Origin: Delphinapterus leucas
Lineage: Eukaryota > Chordata > Mammalia > Artiodactyla > Monodontidae
Direction of reading: 5' to 3'
Assembly (NCBI RefSeq): GCF_002288925.2
Contig: NW_022098072.1
Location: 19,893,658 to 19,957,657 of the forward strand
Length of the DNA stretch: 64,000 bases
The position numbers and the translations under genes are program-made. The notes under the pieces are model-generated. The model was not told where the DNA came from, did not search any database, and was given only the letters and a program-made list of their open reading frames with translations. This document shows, piece by piece, positions 50,030 to 61,055 of the stretch; position 1 is the stretch's first letter; each line of letters opens with the position of its first letter.

Positions 50030-50455
50030 GCTTATCACGTGGTCGCTCAGCACTACATTTTCCCGCCTCCTGTGGAGCTAAGTGTGGCCAAGTGACTCAC
50101 TTCCTGGCCAGTGAGTTGCAAGTGTGAGGGTGTGTACAACTCTGAAGGTTTCACCCTTAAAGGGGAACAACGTGCCCTCCACCACCTCTGTCCCCATTCT
50201 GCTGGCCAAAGTAGTGGGATGGTGGGACCTGGAGGAGCCACCTCAGAGCATGAGGTAGAGACTGTGTCTTAAGATAGCAGAGCAACAATATAAAAGGAGC
50301 CTGGGTCCTCCACACGGTGGAGTCATCGAATCAGCGCCACATGGCCTTCCCAGACAGTAACATGAGAGAGAAATTAGTTTCTATCTTCTTTAAGCCACTG
50401 TTCTTTGGCCTTTGTTACAGCAGCTGAATTTGTATGCTGAATGATACAATTATTA
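50030..50455 (+). mobile_element. Probable ancient LTR
   Basis: 'aagtgactcacttcctggcc', 'ctttaagccactgttctttg' and 'ttacagcagctgaatttgta' with a terminal 'aatgataca' resemble MaLR/ERVL-type solo LTRs. Boundaries are uncertain. Confidence 0.5.
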
Positions 50456-50639
50456 ACATTTTAGAACATATAAACTATTTGTTTTTAATATTTCAGGGAT
50501 GATATTCTTTCTAGAGCATGTTACACTTTTCTTAGCTAGTTAAACAGAGCAGACAGAAAGTAATCTACTCTTTTTTGAATCAGGAAACACAAATACTATT
50601 CTGAACAGTAATGCAAAGAGATTGCTGAGGTGGAGAGGG

Positions 50640-50830
50640 CTGCTGGCCGGACAGTATGTGGCCTCAGGCTGCGGGGCATGGTTAATTCATGCCTAATTCC
50701 TGCAGTTTTTCTGACTTCTCTCACTATGAAATTATCAAGGATCTATAAGAAATATATATATAAAGTGCTTAGGCCCAGAGACTCAAATGTAGAAGTGCTC
50801 AGTAAGTGTTACTTATGACTATTATTGCTA
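50640..50830 (+). repeat. MIR-like fragment
   Basis: 'gaagtgctcagtaagtgtta' and a following TAT/ATT-rich end suggest the 3' half of MIR. An (AT)n stretch lies at about 50749-50761. Confidence 0.45.
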
Positions 50831-52351
50831 TTAGTATTATTTATTATTATTGTGTACTGGGGACAAATGGCTATCTTAAAAAACCGGCACTTTTTTCTTC
50901 CTGCTTAAATCATAAAGACACAGAAGCTGAAAATCCCGCTATTTGGAGCCATTATAATCAGCTATGTCTACTGAATGCAAGTTAGGGTTTATCCCTGGTG
51001 CAGACCCTCTCTCTTTATCTTTTTAAAAAGACTTCCATGGTCTCCTTCATCATGAAATGTAAGGAAAACCCACCTGTTGACCTTGGAGAGTCTCTGAACT
51101 GAGGACCTAAATCAACAGCAAATTCTTCAAACTGAGATGTAAATGTTCTGTTTTATAATGAAGAAAGCTGTTTTCATGACAGAGTATGGCTCTTTGGAGA
51201 AAATATGACGTTAAGGGGTTTTTCCTTCTTTTGACTGGGGTGAGAAGGGGGCAGCAAGGCCATAAAATGATACTCACAGCAGCAAGCATGCCCCAGCAAA
51301 GTGGCTGCAGGCCGGGGCCAAGAGACATGGTCAGATGGGCCCTGGGAGGAGGAATGACCCATGAACTCTGGAGCACTCACATCTGAATGCCAGTTAAACC
51401 CTTCCTTTTCTGTCTATAATTTGCTCATGTTACTCTCAAGACTCAGAGAAGAGGTTAAATATCACAGCCTGTGTTAGCTGTGCTTGGGTCTTAAAGGGAG
51501 AGGCTTATACCCATACTTGGACCAGAGAGAGTTTCCACACGTGCAGGGACACAGAGGTGATTGACAGAGCAGCTTGGGACAGCACCAGGTAAGAAGAGAC
51601 AAATGTCAACCAACACAAACCTATGATACAGTTGGTACAACGAGGCATCCTCAGAATCTCCTGGCTCAATACTTATCATTTTATTAAGATAATATTGTTA
51701 ATATAAATATAATAATGTGCTGACATAAAGTTATAGTGTTATAATTTTATAACTGATAATATTATTGTATATTTTATTGTTCTAAATTATTAACATGATA
51801 TCATATAATTATACTTTCAGTATCCAGCTGTGTGTGCAATCTTCTCCCCAAAATATCTTCCCCTTCAAATCAAAGGCTATTAAACTGCAATAATCAAGCT
51901 TGTAAGAAATGCATCTACAATAAAGGTAAACAGACACTGAGGAAGGGTTTGGAAGCATTTTCTTAGTAATAAAATACAAGATCTTTAAGGGTAGACCAAG
52001 TAATATCTTATTTCACTTGCTCAGGATTTTTTGTTAACAACTCTGGCTCCCCAGCTGTGTCCCAGGTAGTTAAAATTGCCAAATGAGTGGCCATTTGGTA
52101 AATGGAATCAAACTGTACACTTTCCTTGCTGGCATCTCCACAATTAAAACCATTTCATTACTGGTAAAATGGGGCTTCGGGGTCTAAGAAATTGTAAAAC
52201 TAAAGCTGGAGAGACTTAATACATTGTTAACTTTACTTTGCCAAGTAAGGACATTTTTTTAAGATTACCAAACCCTCACAATATACGACACTTAATAAAC
52301 TTTAACACAAAAATAGCAGGAAGCAGATATTTCAGAATAAAGGACAATCCT

Positions 52352-52654
52352 GGGGCTTTACTGGTGGCGCAGTGGTTAAGAATCCGCCTTCCAATGCAGG
52401 GGACACGGGTTCGAGCCCTGGTCCGGGAAGATCCCACATGCCACGGAGCAACTAAGCCTGTGCGCCACAACTACTGAGCCTGCGTGCCACAACGACTGAA
52501 GCCCGCGTGCCTAAAGCCTGTGCTCCACAACAAGAGAAGCCACCACAATGAGAAGCCTATGCACCGCAACTAAGAGTAGCCCCTGCTCGCTGCAACTACA
52601 GAAAGCCTATGCTCAGCAACGAAGACCCAATACAGCCAAAAAAAAAAAAAAAAA
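52352..52654 (+). mobile_element. CHR-type SINE (long form)
   Basis: The head 'gctttactggtggcgcagtg' is followed by the full long-form body and an A-tail. The flanks 'agaataaaggacaatcct' (52334-52351) and 'agaataaagtttgatcct' (52655-52672) are a diverged target-site duplication. Confidence 0.93.
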
Positions 52655-52679
52655 AGAATAAAGTTTGATCCTTTAGGTG

Positions 52680-53720
52680 GAATCATTTTAGCTTTCTGAA
52701 GACTTTAGACCGTTTGCTCCTGTCACCACGAGCGCGTTGGGACTGCATACAGGCTGGCACCCAGTTTGGAGCCGTTTTTCTCGAACACAAAGCCCATGGC
52801 TTGGGGAGCTGCTGGCATGAAATAATTCCCACAATTTCCTCAAATATATGGGAGGTGGACTGAAAGAAGAGCTGTGGCCTGTTGTCCCCAGAAAAGACAC
52901 CCTGTGAGGCATGGGAATACGATCCACCTGCCATGTGCAGGGCCCGTATGTCAGCTAACCGTCTCCAAAGCTTTCTTCCTGCCTTGAGCTGTCTCTGAGT
53001 GTTAGGAGAACTGAAAACTGCCTTTTTCAGGAGACAGGAAAATTGCAAAGTTGGGTTCATTCCACAGAGTGAATTTCCATTTTTCCTGGCCCCAGAAATG
53101 CTGTGTCTGTCGGTAATTTTCTTTCTTGGGTCACAGCTCCCAGGGGAGCAGGAGAAAGGCCAAATAGGAGAGAAAATTTTTCAGTGTGTTTCTTTAGATC
53201 CTGGATTCACTCCCTGGCTCTATAAACAGAAGGGCTGCCCTGCTCCAGCCTTCCAGATGCAATTCCCAGACCCCAGCAACTGCACAGGTAGCTGAGCAGA
53301 GAGACCTGCCCTGGGCCAGCTTCAGAGACACAATTCTGAAACCGGTGCACCCATGAGAAAAAGGAAGCTCTCTTTGTTAAAAAAATAACCAGTGACAGAA
53401 GCCTTTGCTTCAAGAGCTGGCTGAGTAAAAGCTTCTTTTACTAAAACCAGTGACCCCCAAATAACTTTAAGTCACCTTCCCCCTACCTATTGTGTCTATT
53501 TTCCAGCAGTTGGAAGAACTGTGGAGAACCAAAGGGATAGAGGCTGAATTCATTACCAATTCTTCCGGAAGCTTTGTCTTTCTGCTGACATGAAATAATT
53601 TCCATACATTTTCCTAAATATATGGGAGTTAATTGCCAATTTGCATTTTGGTTTGCGTATTCAGATCTCAAGATGGAAACATAAGCTCTTTACTTCTAGA
53701 AAAATAGACGAAGGAAAACT
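52680..53720. other. Intron with a diverged repeated core
   Basis: 'catgaaataattcccacaat' near 52816 and 'catgaaataatttccataca' near 53589 belong to roughly 50-bp related segments that both end in 'aaatatatgggag'. They may belong to one old repeat family that I cannot name. Confidence 0.5.
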
Positions 53721-53879
53721 TCTGAAGCTCATTTTCTAATGCCCGAAAGGCTCATGGAAAACAACTCAATGATCTTTCTTCTCTAGCAGACTCTTCAAAA
53801 ACATCTTAGAGGAGAAGCTCTCCCTCGGGTTTGGGTTGTTTTATGTGATTTCAGTTACATCAGAGAATTTATTCTCCAC

Positions 53880-54240
53880 CCCACAGCCTCGCCAAATCAT
53901 TAATTCTTGAAAGAGTAACAGGATTTTCATTTTGCCTGATATGTCTCCTTGTAGCCAATCTTGATGTCAGTGCCTTTTGTAAGCAGGAAACTATGAATTA
54001 ACACCCTGAATTTTCATGATGAGTCCCCTTATTGAGGCTCTATTAGGGAAAACTCTTCACGACCTTTGACACTAGGTTGCTCGCATTATTAATTTAAATG
54101 TCTCAGGGACATCATCTGCTTCTACTGAAATTCATGACAAATGAGTTCTGGAAAGTGGCTTCCAGAGCCGCCCTCGTAAGAACAGTCAGGGGAAAGTTCA
54201 GTGTCTGAAATGTTCATTGAGATGCAAGGCTTAATAATGT
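53880..54240. other. Non-repetitive AT-rich sequence in the first coding intron
   Basis: No repeat family recognised. It contains homeodomain-like 'cattattaatttaaatg' and 'atgaattaac' motifs. A conserved non-coding element is possible but unproven (see findings). Confidence 0.3.
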
Positions 54241-54524
54241 GTGTTTAGCTATGACCCTAAAATCTGCTCGCCTTACAACTTTCCCCATCTGGTGTAATTT
54301 GCTTTCTCCACTTGTAAAAATGCACATGACAGCGACAGCATGTATTGTGTGCCATGTTGCAACAATGAAGCCTCGTCTGTCACATGCTTCATTGAGAGAA
54401 ACTTATTTCTCACCCTGTCTTTACCCAGTTTCCAACCTCTCATCACATTTTGCACTGGAGTTCTGCCCAAGCGCCATGGCCCAGCCCAGTTGCACTTTGG
54501 AGAAAGGAGACGATGGAGCCATAC

Positions 54525-54680
54525 CTTGTACCCGGGTTTCCGCCCTCTTTTCTTTGGGATCTTCACTGCTGGTAAAGAACCAGCTGAAGCAGAATAAAGG
54601 TTATGAACTGCCATCTTCATAGGTGTTGAGTGAAGTGGGGGTCGGCCTCGCTTTCTCCCCGGGATCCTCTGAGACTGCAT
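54525..54680 (-). CDS. SCML4: SCML4 first coding exon (start codon, AT-hook-like motifs)
   Basis: Seen: the minus strand reads ATG at 54680-54678 and stays open for 52 codons, ending at a GT donor (gtatgg) at 54524. The exon therefore ends in phase 0. The peptide begins MQSQRIPGRKRGRP and ends KKRGRKPGYK, which matches the N-terminus of mammalian SCML4 as I remember it, with Pro at residue 15 where human has Ser. An AG acceptor lies just 5' of the ATG (exon start 54682 or 54685), so two to five bases of 5' UTR precede the start. The frame stays open upstream to 54725, but that stretch lies beyond the acceptor and I treat it as intron. Known: SCML4 is a nuclear polycomb-group-like protein related to SCMH1 and SCML2 that lacks their MBT repeats. 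The two RGRP/RGRK clusters resemble AT-hooks, so minor-groove DNA binding is an inference. Confidence 0.93.
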
Positions 54681-54682
54681 TT

Positions 54683-55180
54683 CTGCTGGTGCCAGTCTTA
54701 CAGAAGGAAGTGACAAATCGCTCACAGGCAGAAGAGGTGCTAAGAATTAGTCCAGACACAAAGCAAAACAAAAACAGAAGAGTTTGTTTGGTTTGCAAGG
54801 CAAACATGGATCCGGTTTGGTGATTTTGGCCATACCTACCCCTTAAGGGAGGGGAAAACCAAATATGAGAGAGCCAGGCACCAGTAGGAGCTTTTAAAGT
54901 GCTGTTGGGCTCCTGGTATAATTTCAAGGATGGTGAATTTCCATGGGACTATAGTGAAGTAGGGAAGATACTGGCTAGGTGAAGAGGACAACAGCTTCCC
55001 AGCAACAAGCACAACTGATGGTGTCATCAGCAAGGAGACAACTTTACCTACGTGTCTCAGTTCAACTCTGAGCTGAAATAATAACAGTATTGAATAAACA
55101 CAACCATTTTCTCACATTCACTCCTACCCTTTGGTTGGGTGACAGATTGTTATGACCCTTTTTTTCCCATGAAAGAAATT
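54683..55180. other. Sequence 5' of the first SCML4 coding exon
   Basis: No CpG island, clear promoter or second exon was recognised, consistent with an upstream untranslated exon located further away. Confidence 0.4.
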
Positions 55181-55189
55181 TAACAGTAC

Positions 55190-55610
55190 AAATCAATTGG
55201 ATTAATGTTGATTATGTCTCCTATCAAAATGTGGACAGAGATTTGCATACAGAGATGTTCATTTTGACATGATTCAGAACTGCAAAAATAAAATGGATAG
55301 AGCCCGATAACAAGCAATAGGGGAATGGTTAATATATCTACAGAATAAAACAGTCAACTAGTTACAAGCCTTTAACAATACTCTTTTTAATAACATGAGG
55401 TTGAGTGAAAAAGCATCACACAAATTGCACATAAAAGTTATTTCAACTCTGCAAAAATTTATGTGGTGAAAAACTAGAAGGAAACGTGCGAAAATGCTGC
55501 CAATGGTAAAGATAGTGGGACTATGGGTAATTGTTCACCACATACAAATCCTTTCCCCCTCGTACTATAATATGCTCAGCATTAAAAATACTTATAATAA
55601 GCTTCTCAAG
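55190..55610 (+). mobile_element. Old L1 3' fragment
   Basis: 'caataggggaatggttaata', 'gaggttgagtgaaaaagcat' and 'gtggtgaaaaactagaagga' follow the 3' region of old L1/HAL1 elements. Confidence 0.5.
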
Positions 55611-55964
55611 AAAAGTTGGCTAAATCTTGCAGCAAGAGGTAGTTGATCAACCTCAACCTAGAGAACTCAGCTGAATCATGAGCTCAAGGATCACATTTCC
55701 TGGAATGTTCAGGAAAGTGACAAGTGGGACAGAGCTTTAGACTTTAATTCAGGGGTGATTTTAGGTGATAAAATTCATTTCTGAGCATTTGTGATACCTA
55801 ATAGTGGAAATGAGAGGCTCTTTCTCAAAAGGCTGCTGAAAGAATTGGAAAAGACAATAGAAGCAATCCCTACACCCTGGTCTGGGCAGCACTGCAGGGA
55901 CCAGATTGCTTTACTCAGGAATGAAAATATCAAATAGTGGGAATTCTTAAAAACATGACAAGGA

Positions 55965-56223
55965 AGAGACTCCCCTCGTGGCCCAGTGGTTAAGAATCTG
56001 CCTTCCAATGCAGGGGACACTGGTTTGATCCCTGGTCGGGGAACTAAGATCCCACATGCCTCGGGGCAACTAAGCCCGGGCACCGCAACTACTGAGCCTG
56101 CACGCCACAACTAGAGAGAAGTCTTCATGCGCTGCAACGAAAGATCTGCATGCCACAACTAAGACCCGACACAGCCAAAAATAAAAATAAATAAATAAAT
56201 ATTAAAAATAAAATAAATATTAA
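55965..56223 (+). mobile_element. CHR-type SINE (intermediate length)
   Basis: The body runs 'ctcgtggcccagtggttaag' to 'aagacccgacacagcc' with a (TAAA)n tail. The flanks repeat 'aaaaacatgacaagg' and 'aaaaacatgacaggg'. Confidence 0.9.
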
Positions 56224-56229
56224 AAAAAC

Positions 56230-57860
56230 ATGACAGGGGAAATCTGGGGTGTATCATCTATAGATGTAAGGTCACTTTGTTAATTCTCTGAATATTAATG
56301 GTATTCTATCAATGTCTTGATTTTTCTTAGAAATATCATACCTAGTAAATAGAATTTTAAAGCATAAATTTACCTATTGACTGTATTGTTAAATATTTCA
56401 GATAGATGGACAAGTGATTAAGGATATCAATTTTCCCTGTTTTTGTCAGTTTAAGAAAAATACCATATCTCATCAATTCTATGATGCATATTTTTTCACA
56501 TATTAACATCTTTGAAATCAGGATGCACCCTAAAGCACTGTAAGCGTGTCAGAATTCCATAGGGAACATTTTTTCTTTCTTAGTGGTATATGAAATAATG
56601 ACGTGTGATATACTTAAAGACATCTTAGAGTCAAGGAATTATGATCAATGCAGATAAACCCATATGTAAACAAATATGTAAACATTAGACTATTTCTAGA
56701 CTTAGTATCTCTGCTCCACAGTGCCAACAAATACCCAAATATTCATTTTCAAAAGAGAGGCTTTTAAAAACATTGAAAAACCACAAAAAATTATTCAGTA
56801 AGATTTTTGCTATGTGAAACTTTATCTGAATCCCATTTTGAACTACCATGATCAAGTTTCTGCTTCTTCATAATTAGTTTATCTTTACAGGTTTTGGAAA
56901 CAGGAATTTTCCTCGTCTAGGACAAGTTTCTCTACCTTTCTACTTTCGTCTAGTGAGGAGGTCAGCAATGTATTTAATAACATCAAGATCAAAAGTCAAC
57001 ACGAGCAAATCCACAATCAGAGAAGGTACTGAATTTCTTTCCTCTCATGAAAATGCGAGTCCCCTGAAAGGTTCAATTAGCAGCACTCCTTCCCTCGTGA
57101 GCTGGGATACTCTGCTAACTGAGACACTCCCTCACAAAACTCTTCTTGTTGAACAGGTTTTGAAGAGTAAAGGAAGGGTAACAAACTAATGAGCACATTA
57201 TCCTAAGAATTCATATCACTCAAAATTACACTTAAGTATCCCCAAATTTCTAATATGCCAGAAATAATTTCCTAGGAAAAATAGTCATCTTTTAAACTGG
57301 ATTCTTTTGTTCTACTTCCCTCTCCCTGGTGGGAGGAAAAAACAGGACTCATGCTACTTTCCACTCCCTTCTATAGAAGTACACCCATCGCAGGAGTATG
57401 AAGGACCTTTCCAGATAACTAAATCTGATCAACGGACTTCATGCTAATGGAACAACAGTGAAGTATTTTTAGTGGAATACGAAGTACTGGTTAGTGGTTG
57501 GGGAGATACTTGGAGATAGGGAGTCTTCCCACAGTCTCCTCAATTCACCATACCTGAATGATTATGTATTTCATCCATCAATCAGGAAGATGCTGTTCCC
57601 CAATTCCTTGTTACAAATATATACCATTTTAACACAAAAATAAATCCAATTTTAAGTAATGGGACAGAGAGCTGTTAAAAACTGAATAGTCTATTTTAAC
57701 CATGGGGGAGTCTCAAAATGTCTTCTTGGAATAATTTTACAGAGTTGGAGGAAAGCATCTACAAAATGATTCTTTCAATAACAGATCCAACTTCCTGCAC
57801 AGAGGAATTCCTGGTGTGGTTCAACCGCTGGCAGGCAGGCTGTGCTGTAGTGGAGAGGGT
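56230..57860. other. Upstream sequence, no gene seen
   Basis: AT-rich. The frame 56953-57189 lacks any recognised family. The 5' part of the USB1-like copy may begin somewhat before 57866 in the GC-rich 57800-57865 stretch. Confidence 0.4.
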
Positions 57861-57865
57861 CCCCC

Positions 57866-58130
57866 ATGAGTGCGGCACTCCAGGTGGGGTACAGCAGCAG
57901 TGGCTCCGAGGATGAGGCTGAGGCTGGGGCCCGGGGCCGGCCGGGGACTGGAGGCCGCAGTCGGGGCCAGAGCCCCTTTCCCAGCCAGAAGTTGCCAGTA
58001 CCCGACAGTGTACTGGACAGGTTCCCGGGCACCGAGGAGTGGTCTGAGGATGGTAGCGCAAAACACGGGGGCCGGGTGCTCACCTTTCCCCACGAGCGGG
58101 GCAACTGGGCCGCCCACGTCTATGTAACAT
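57866..58130 (+). pseudogene. USB1: USB1 (U6 snRNA 3' phosphodiesterase) partial copy ending at a splice donor
   Basis: Seen: an ATG at 57866 opens a frame reading [20 protein letters not shown], then [15 protein letters not shown], then [14 protein letters not shown]. From memory this aligns without gaps to residues 1-88 of USB1, the exonuclease that trims and protects U6 snRNA ends. No frameshift or stop lies inside those 88 codons. Identity stops at 58130, the first base of codon 89, and the next bases (gtgagt) are a consensus splice donor. The frame then stops within two codons. The two catalytic HxS motifs of USB1 lie downstream and are absent, so no active enzyme can be made. The GC-rich block sits 3.2 kb from SCML4 exon 54525-54680, on the opposite strand, in otherwise AT-rich DNA. 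I saw no poly(A) tail, and an inverted L1 3' end follows at about 58315. Alternative: a DNA-level duplication of the parental exon(s). Confidence 0.8.
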
Positions 58131-58314
58131 GTGAGTAATGCGTGAGAGGCACGTGGCTGACACTGACAGGTGCCCCTTATGGGAGGAAGCTGGCCCCAAC
58201 CAGGAGGAAGAAGCCAGAAACCTTTGACATTGGTGGTGCGAAAGAGATTAACTCAACAGAGAGAGAACAAGTTTCAAGAACTAGGGGATTTTTCTGTTAA
58301 CTTCGTTTCAGGTT

Positions 58315-58500
58315 TTCTGGTTTTTGTTTTTATACTGGGGTGTAGTTGATTAACAATGTTGTGTTAGTTTCAGGTGTACAGCAAAGTGATTCAGTTATAC
58401 ATATACATGTATCTATTCTTTTCAAATTCTTTTCCCATTTAGGTTGTTATATAATATTGAGCAGAGCTCCCTGTGATATACAGTTGTTTTGAATTCATTG
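58315..58500 (-). mobile_element. L1 3' end, inverted
   Basis: 'tatactggggtgtagttgat' and 'gtgttagtttcaggtgtaca' give the antisense L1 3' UTR. It is short and begins 185 bp after the USB1-like copy. Confidence 0.85.
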
Positions 58501-58689
58501 CCTGAAATATTTTTTACTAATCCTGTGTATAATGTTCTCCCCGCTCATGAGGATGTGACCAAGGGAGGGTCTAGGGCAGAGTGTCAAGGCCATCCCAGAC
58601 TGCAGCTGTAGCTGGTACTTTATTTCGAAGAGGGCTGTAGGTGTGCTGGCCTCCAATCCCACCCCACCCTAGCCCTAATGAGTGAGTGG

Positions 58690-58905
58690 CAGGCAAAATG
58701 CCCAGGCTTCAGAGTCTGACCTCACTCCACTACCCACTACTCTGTGTGCCCTTTAGTAAGTTGCTGACTTCTCAGAGCCTCAGTTCCCTGATCTCTAAAA
58801 TGGGGATAGTAGTAATACCTATCCTCTAGGACTTTTGTGAAGATTAAATCAGATAATCTATGTCAAGTTCTTAGCACGATACACAGAGAACGTAGTGGCT
58901 CTTAT
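58690..58905 (+). repeat. MIR SINE
   Basis: 'cttcagagtctgacctcact', 'cagagcctcagttccctgat', 'aaaatggggatagtagtaat' and 'gtgaagattaaatcagataa' follow the forward MIR order. Confidence 0.85.
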
Positions 58906-59129
58906 TATTTTGTGTTAGATCAGGTAGTCTCTTGGAACCTCCATTTCCCCATCCACAGAATGAGAAGGATTCTCTATATTGCCTATTCCATAGGGCACTT
59001 GGGCAAATCGAGTAACTTATTAGGTGTGAGCAGACTATTAACCATGCAACTCTAGTCACATGTTTGGTTAAAAAAAATGAATAATCTGTGAACATACAGT
59101 GGTGGTCCTTGTTGTGTTCTTTGTCTTTA

Positions 59130-59530
59130 TGAACAATTAGGAGCATTCTAAATGTCTATCAGGAGATTCTAAATGTCTAATAAGTGTCTGATTAAAGAAA
59201 TAACTGTTTCTGATTATGGGTTACTGTGGAGCTGTAATCATGAGCTTGATTTATGTAATGAGAGGAAGGCTGTCCAACATGTGGTGTTATATGGAGAAAG
59301 CCAATCGAAGAACTGGTATGCCCTCATCGTTTTTAACAAATAAGATATATACATTAGTACATGCACTGAGGAAAGGCTGGGGAAATAGACATCACATTTG
59401 ACAGCCTTTATCTCTAGGGTAGTGTCTTGAAAGTGGGCTGTATGTGCCTGGGGAAGGGATCAAGATGATCCATTAGAGAGAAAAGTATTAAAACCTTTTT
59501 ATGTATTTCTCTTTATCTCATCTTTTAAAA
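59130..59530 (+). mobile_element. Old L1 3' fragment (tentative)
   Basis: 'taaatgtctatcaggagatt', 'ctgtggagctgtaatcatga' and 'gtgcctggggaagggatcaa' resemble old L1 3' regions. Confidence 0.4.
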
Positions 59531-59980
59531 TTTCTGTTGTTCCAAGCGTACATTTTATAACACATAATTTTGCAGTGTAGCACATGTTTGAAATTTATAA
59601 ATAAATACACATTTATTGCGGGTAAAAAAAACAGATCAAGACACTTTGGAAAAGATGGCGGCAAAACTGGAGGGTCCCCAAGGTCTCCCTTTCCAAAACT
59701 AAGACATGAACAACAACAACAAAAAGTAAAAATAGCAAAGATCAATACTGAAAATAAAGAAAGGTCCCAATCTTGGACTGCAATGGAAACAAAACAGATG
59801 GAAATTTTTTAGGGAAAACAAAACTACGGATGATAGACAATCACAATTTATCAAATATTTAAGGAAAAGGTCAAAACTAATAGCAAAGTAAAATACTCAA
59901 AGATATATTAAGAGGCTGTCATCAAGCATAAAGAGCCTCTCTGTGTCTTAAGAAACTTCCTTTAAGAATGAACAACAACA

Positions 59981-60281
59981 GGGCTTCCCTGGTGGCGCAG
60001 TGGTTGAGAGTCTGCCTGCCGATGCAGAGGACACGGGTTCGTGCCCCGGTCTGGGAGGATCCCACATGCCGCAGAGCGGCTGGGCCCATGAGCCATGGCC
60101 GCTGAGCCTGTGCGTCCGGGGCCTGTGCTCCGCAACGGGAGAGGCCACAGCAGTGAGAGGCCCNNNNNNNNNNNNNNNNNNNNNNNNNNNNNNNNNNNNN
60201 NNNNNNNNNNNNNNNNNNNNNNNNNNNNNNNNNNNNNNNNNNNNNNNNNNNNNNNNNNNNNNNAAAAAAAAAAAAAAAAAA
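59981..60281 (+). mobile_element. CHR-type SINE (short form) containing an assembly gap
   Basis: The head 'gcttccctggtggcgcagtg' runs through 'gaggccacagcagtgagagg'. The gap follows, then an A-tail. A perfect duplication 'aagaatgaacaacaaca' is at 59964-59980 and 60282-60298, so both ends of the insertion are present. Confidence 0.95.
60164..60263. other. Assembly gap, exactly 100 N
   Basis: It sits at the junction of SINE body and A-tail. By comparison with the copy at 44523, only about ten body bases plus some A are missing. Confidence 0.95.
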
Positions 60282-60890
60282 AAGAATGAACAACAACAAA
60301 AAAATCCTAAAAAAAATACACTCAGCAGCAAAGGGAAAAATCTATAAGCATTTAGGCAGAACAAACAGATCATTTACAATAGGAAAAATAAACAGGCTAG
60401 CTGTCTTCAGCTCCATTAGCCAGAAGATAATGGAATCACTATGGTGGCCATTTTTCCAGATATTTATCGTTGCCACACTTTCTCCCATCACAGGGCCTTT
60501 GCCTACAATGCTCTTTCCTCCTGCTCTGGCTTAGTCCCCTCATTCTTCATCAATTAGCTCAAGGAAACTTACCCTGAGTTCTCATTAGGGTTCCCTAAGC
60601 TTAGAGTTCCTCAGCTGTGACTACTGCATGTAAAGCATCCACAATGGAACTTGGACAAGAGAAGCAGATGGGAACATGAAAATTATACCACCTGCTGTGC
60701 CTCTGATCTAGCAGTCACCTTTCTTCTGCCAGCATCCATAACACTGGGGTAGGCTAACCTGTCTGCTTGCAGAGGATAAAATTTCAGACCCTTCTCTGTT
60801 CTTTATATAGACTTAATAAGAAGTGGAAGGAGTCACATGAAGAAAATAATAGTTTTTGAAATTCTACTTATGCCTTAAAAATAAGATGAA

Positions 60891-61055
60891 TAAATTAAAA
60901 GATTAATCTATCATTGGACAGATGGATATTTTAAGAATATAATTTTTACCTAAATTATATTTACCTAAAAAATATAATTTTACCTATTAAATTAAAAGAT
61001 TAATCTATCATTGGACAGATGGATATTTTAAGAATATAATTTTTACCTAAATTAT
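60891..61055 (+). repeat. 68-bp unit duplicated at 97-bp spacing
   Basis: 60891-60958 and 60988-61055 both read from 'taaattaaaagattaatcta' to 'tttttacctaaattat' and appear identical. Confidence 0.9.

Noticed and set aside
54681..54725. Upstream in-frame extension of the SCML4 start exon (MSDLSLPSVRLAPAE)
   Set aside because: It lies on the far side of a plausible AG acceptor, and the known protein starts at MQSQ.
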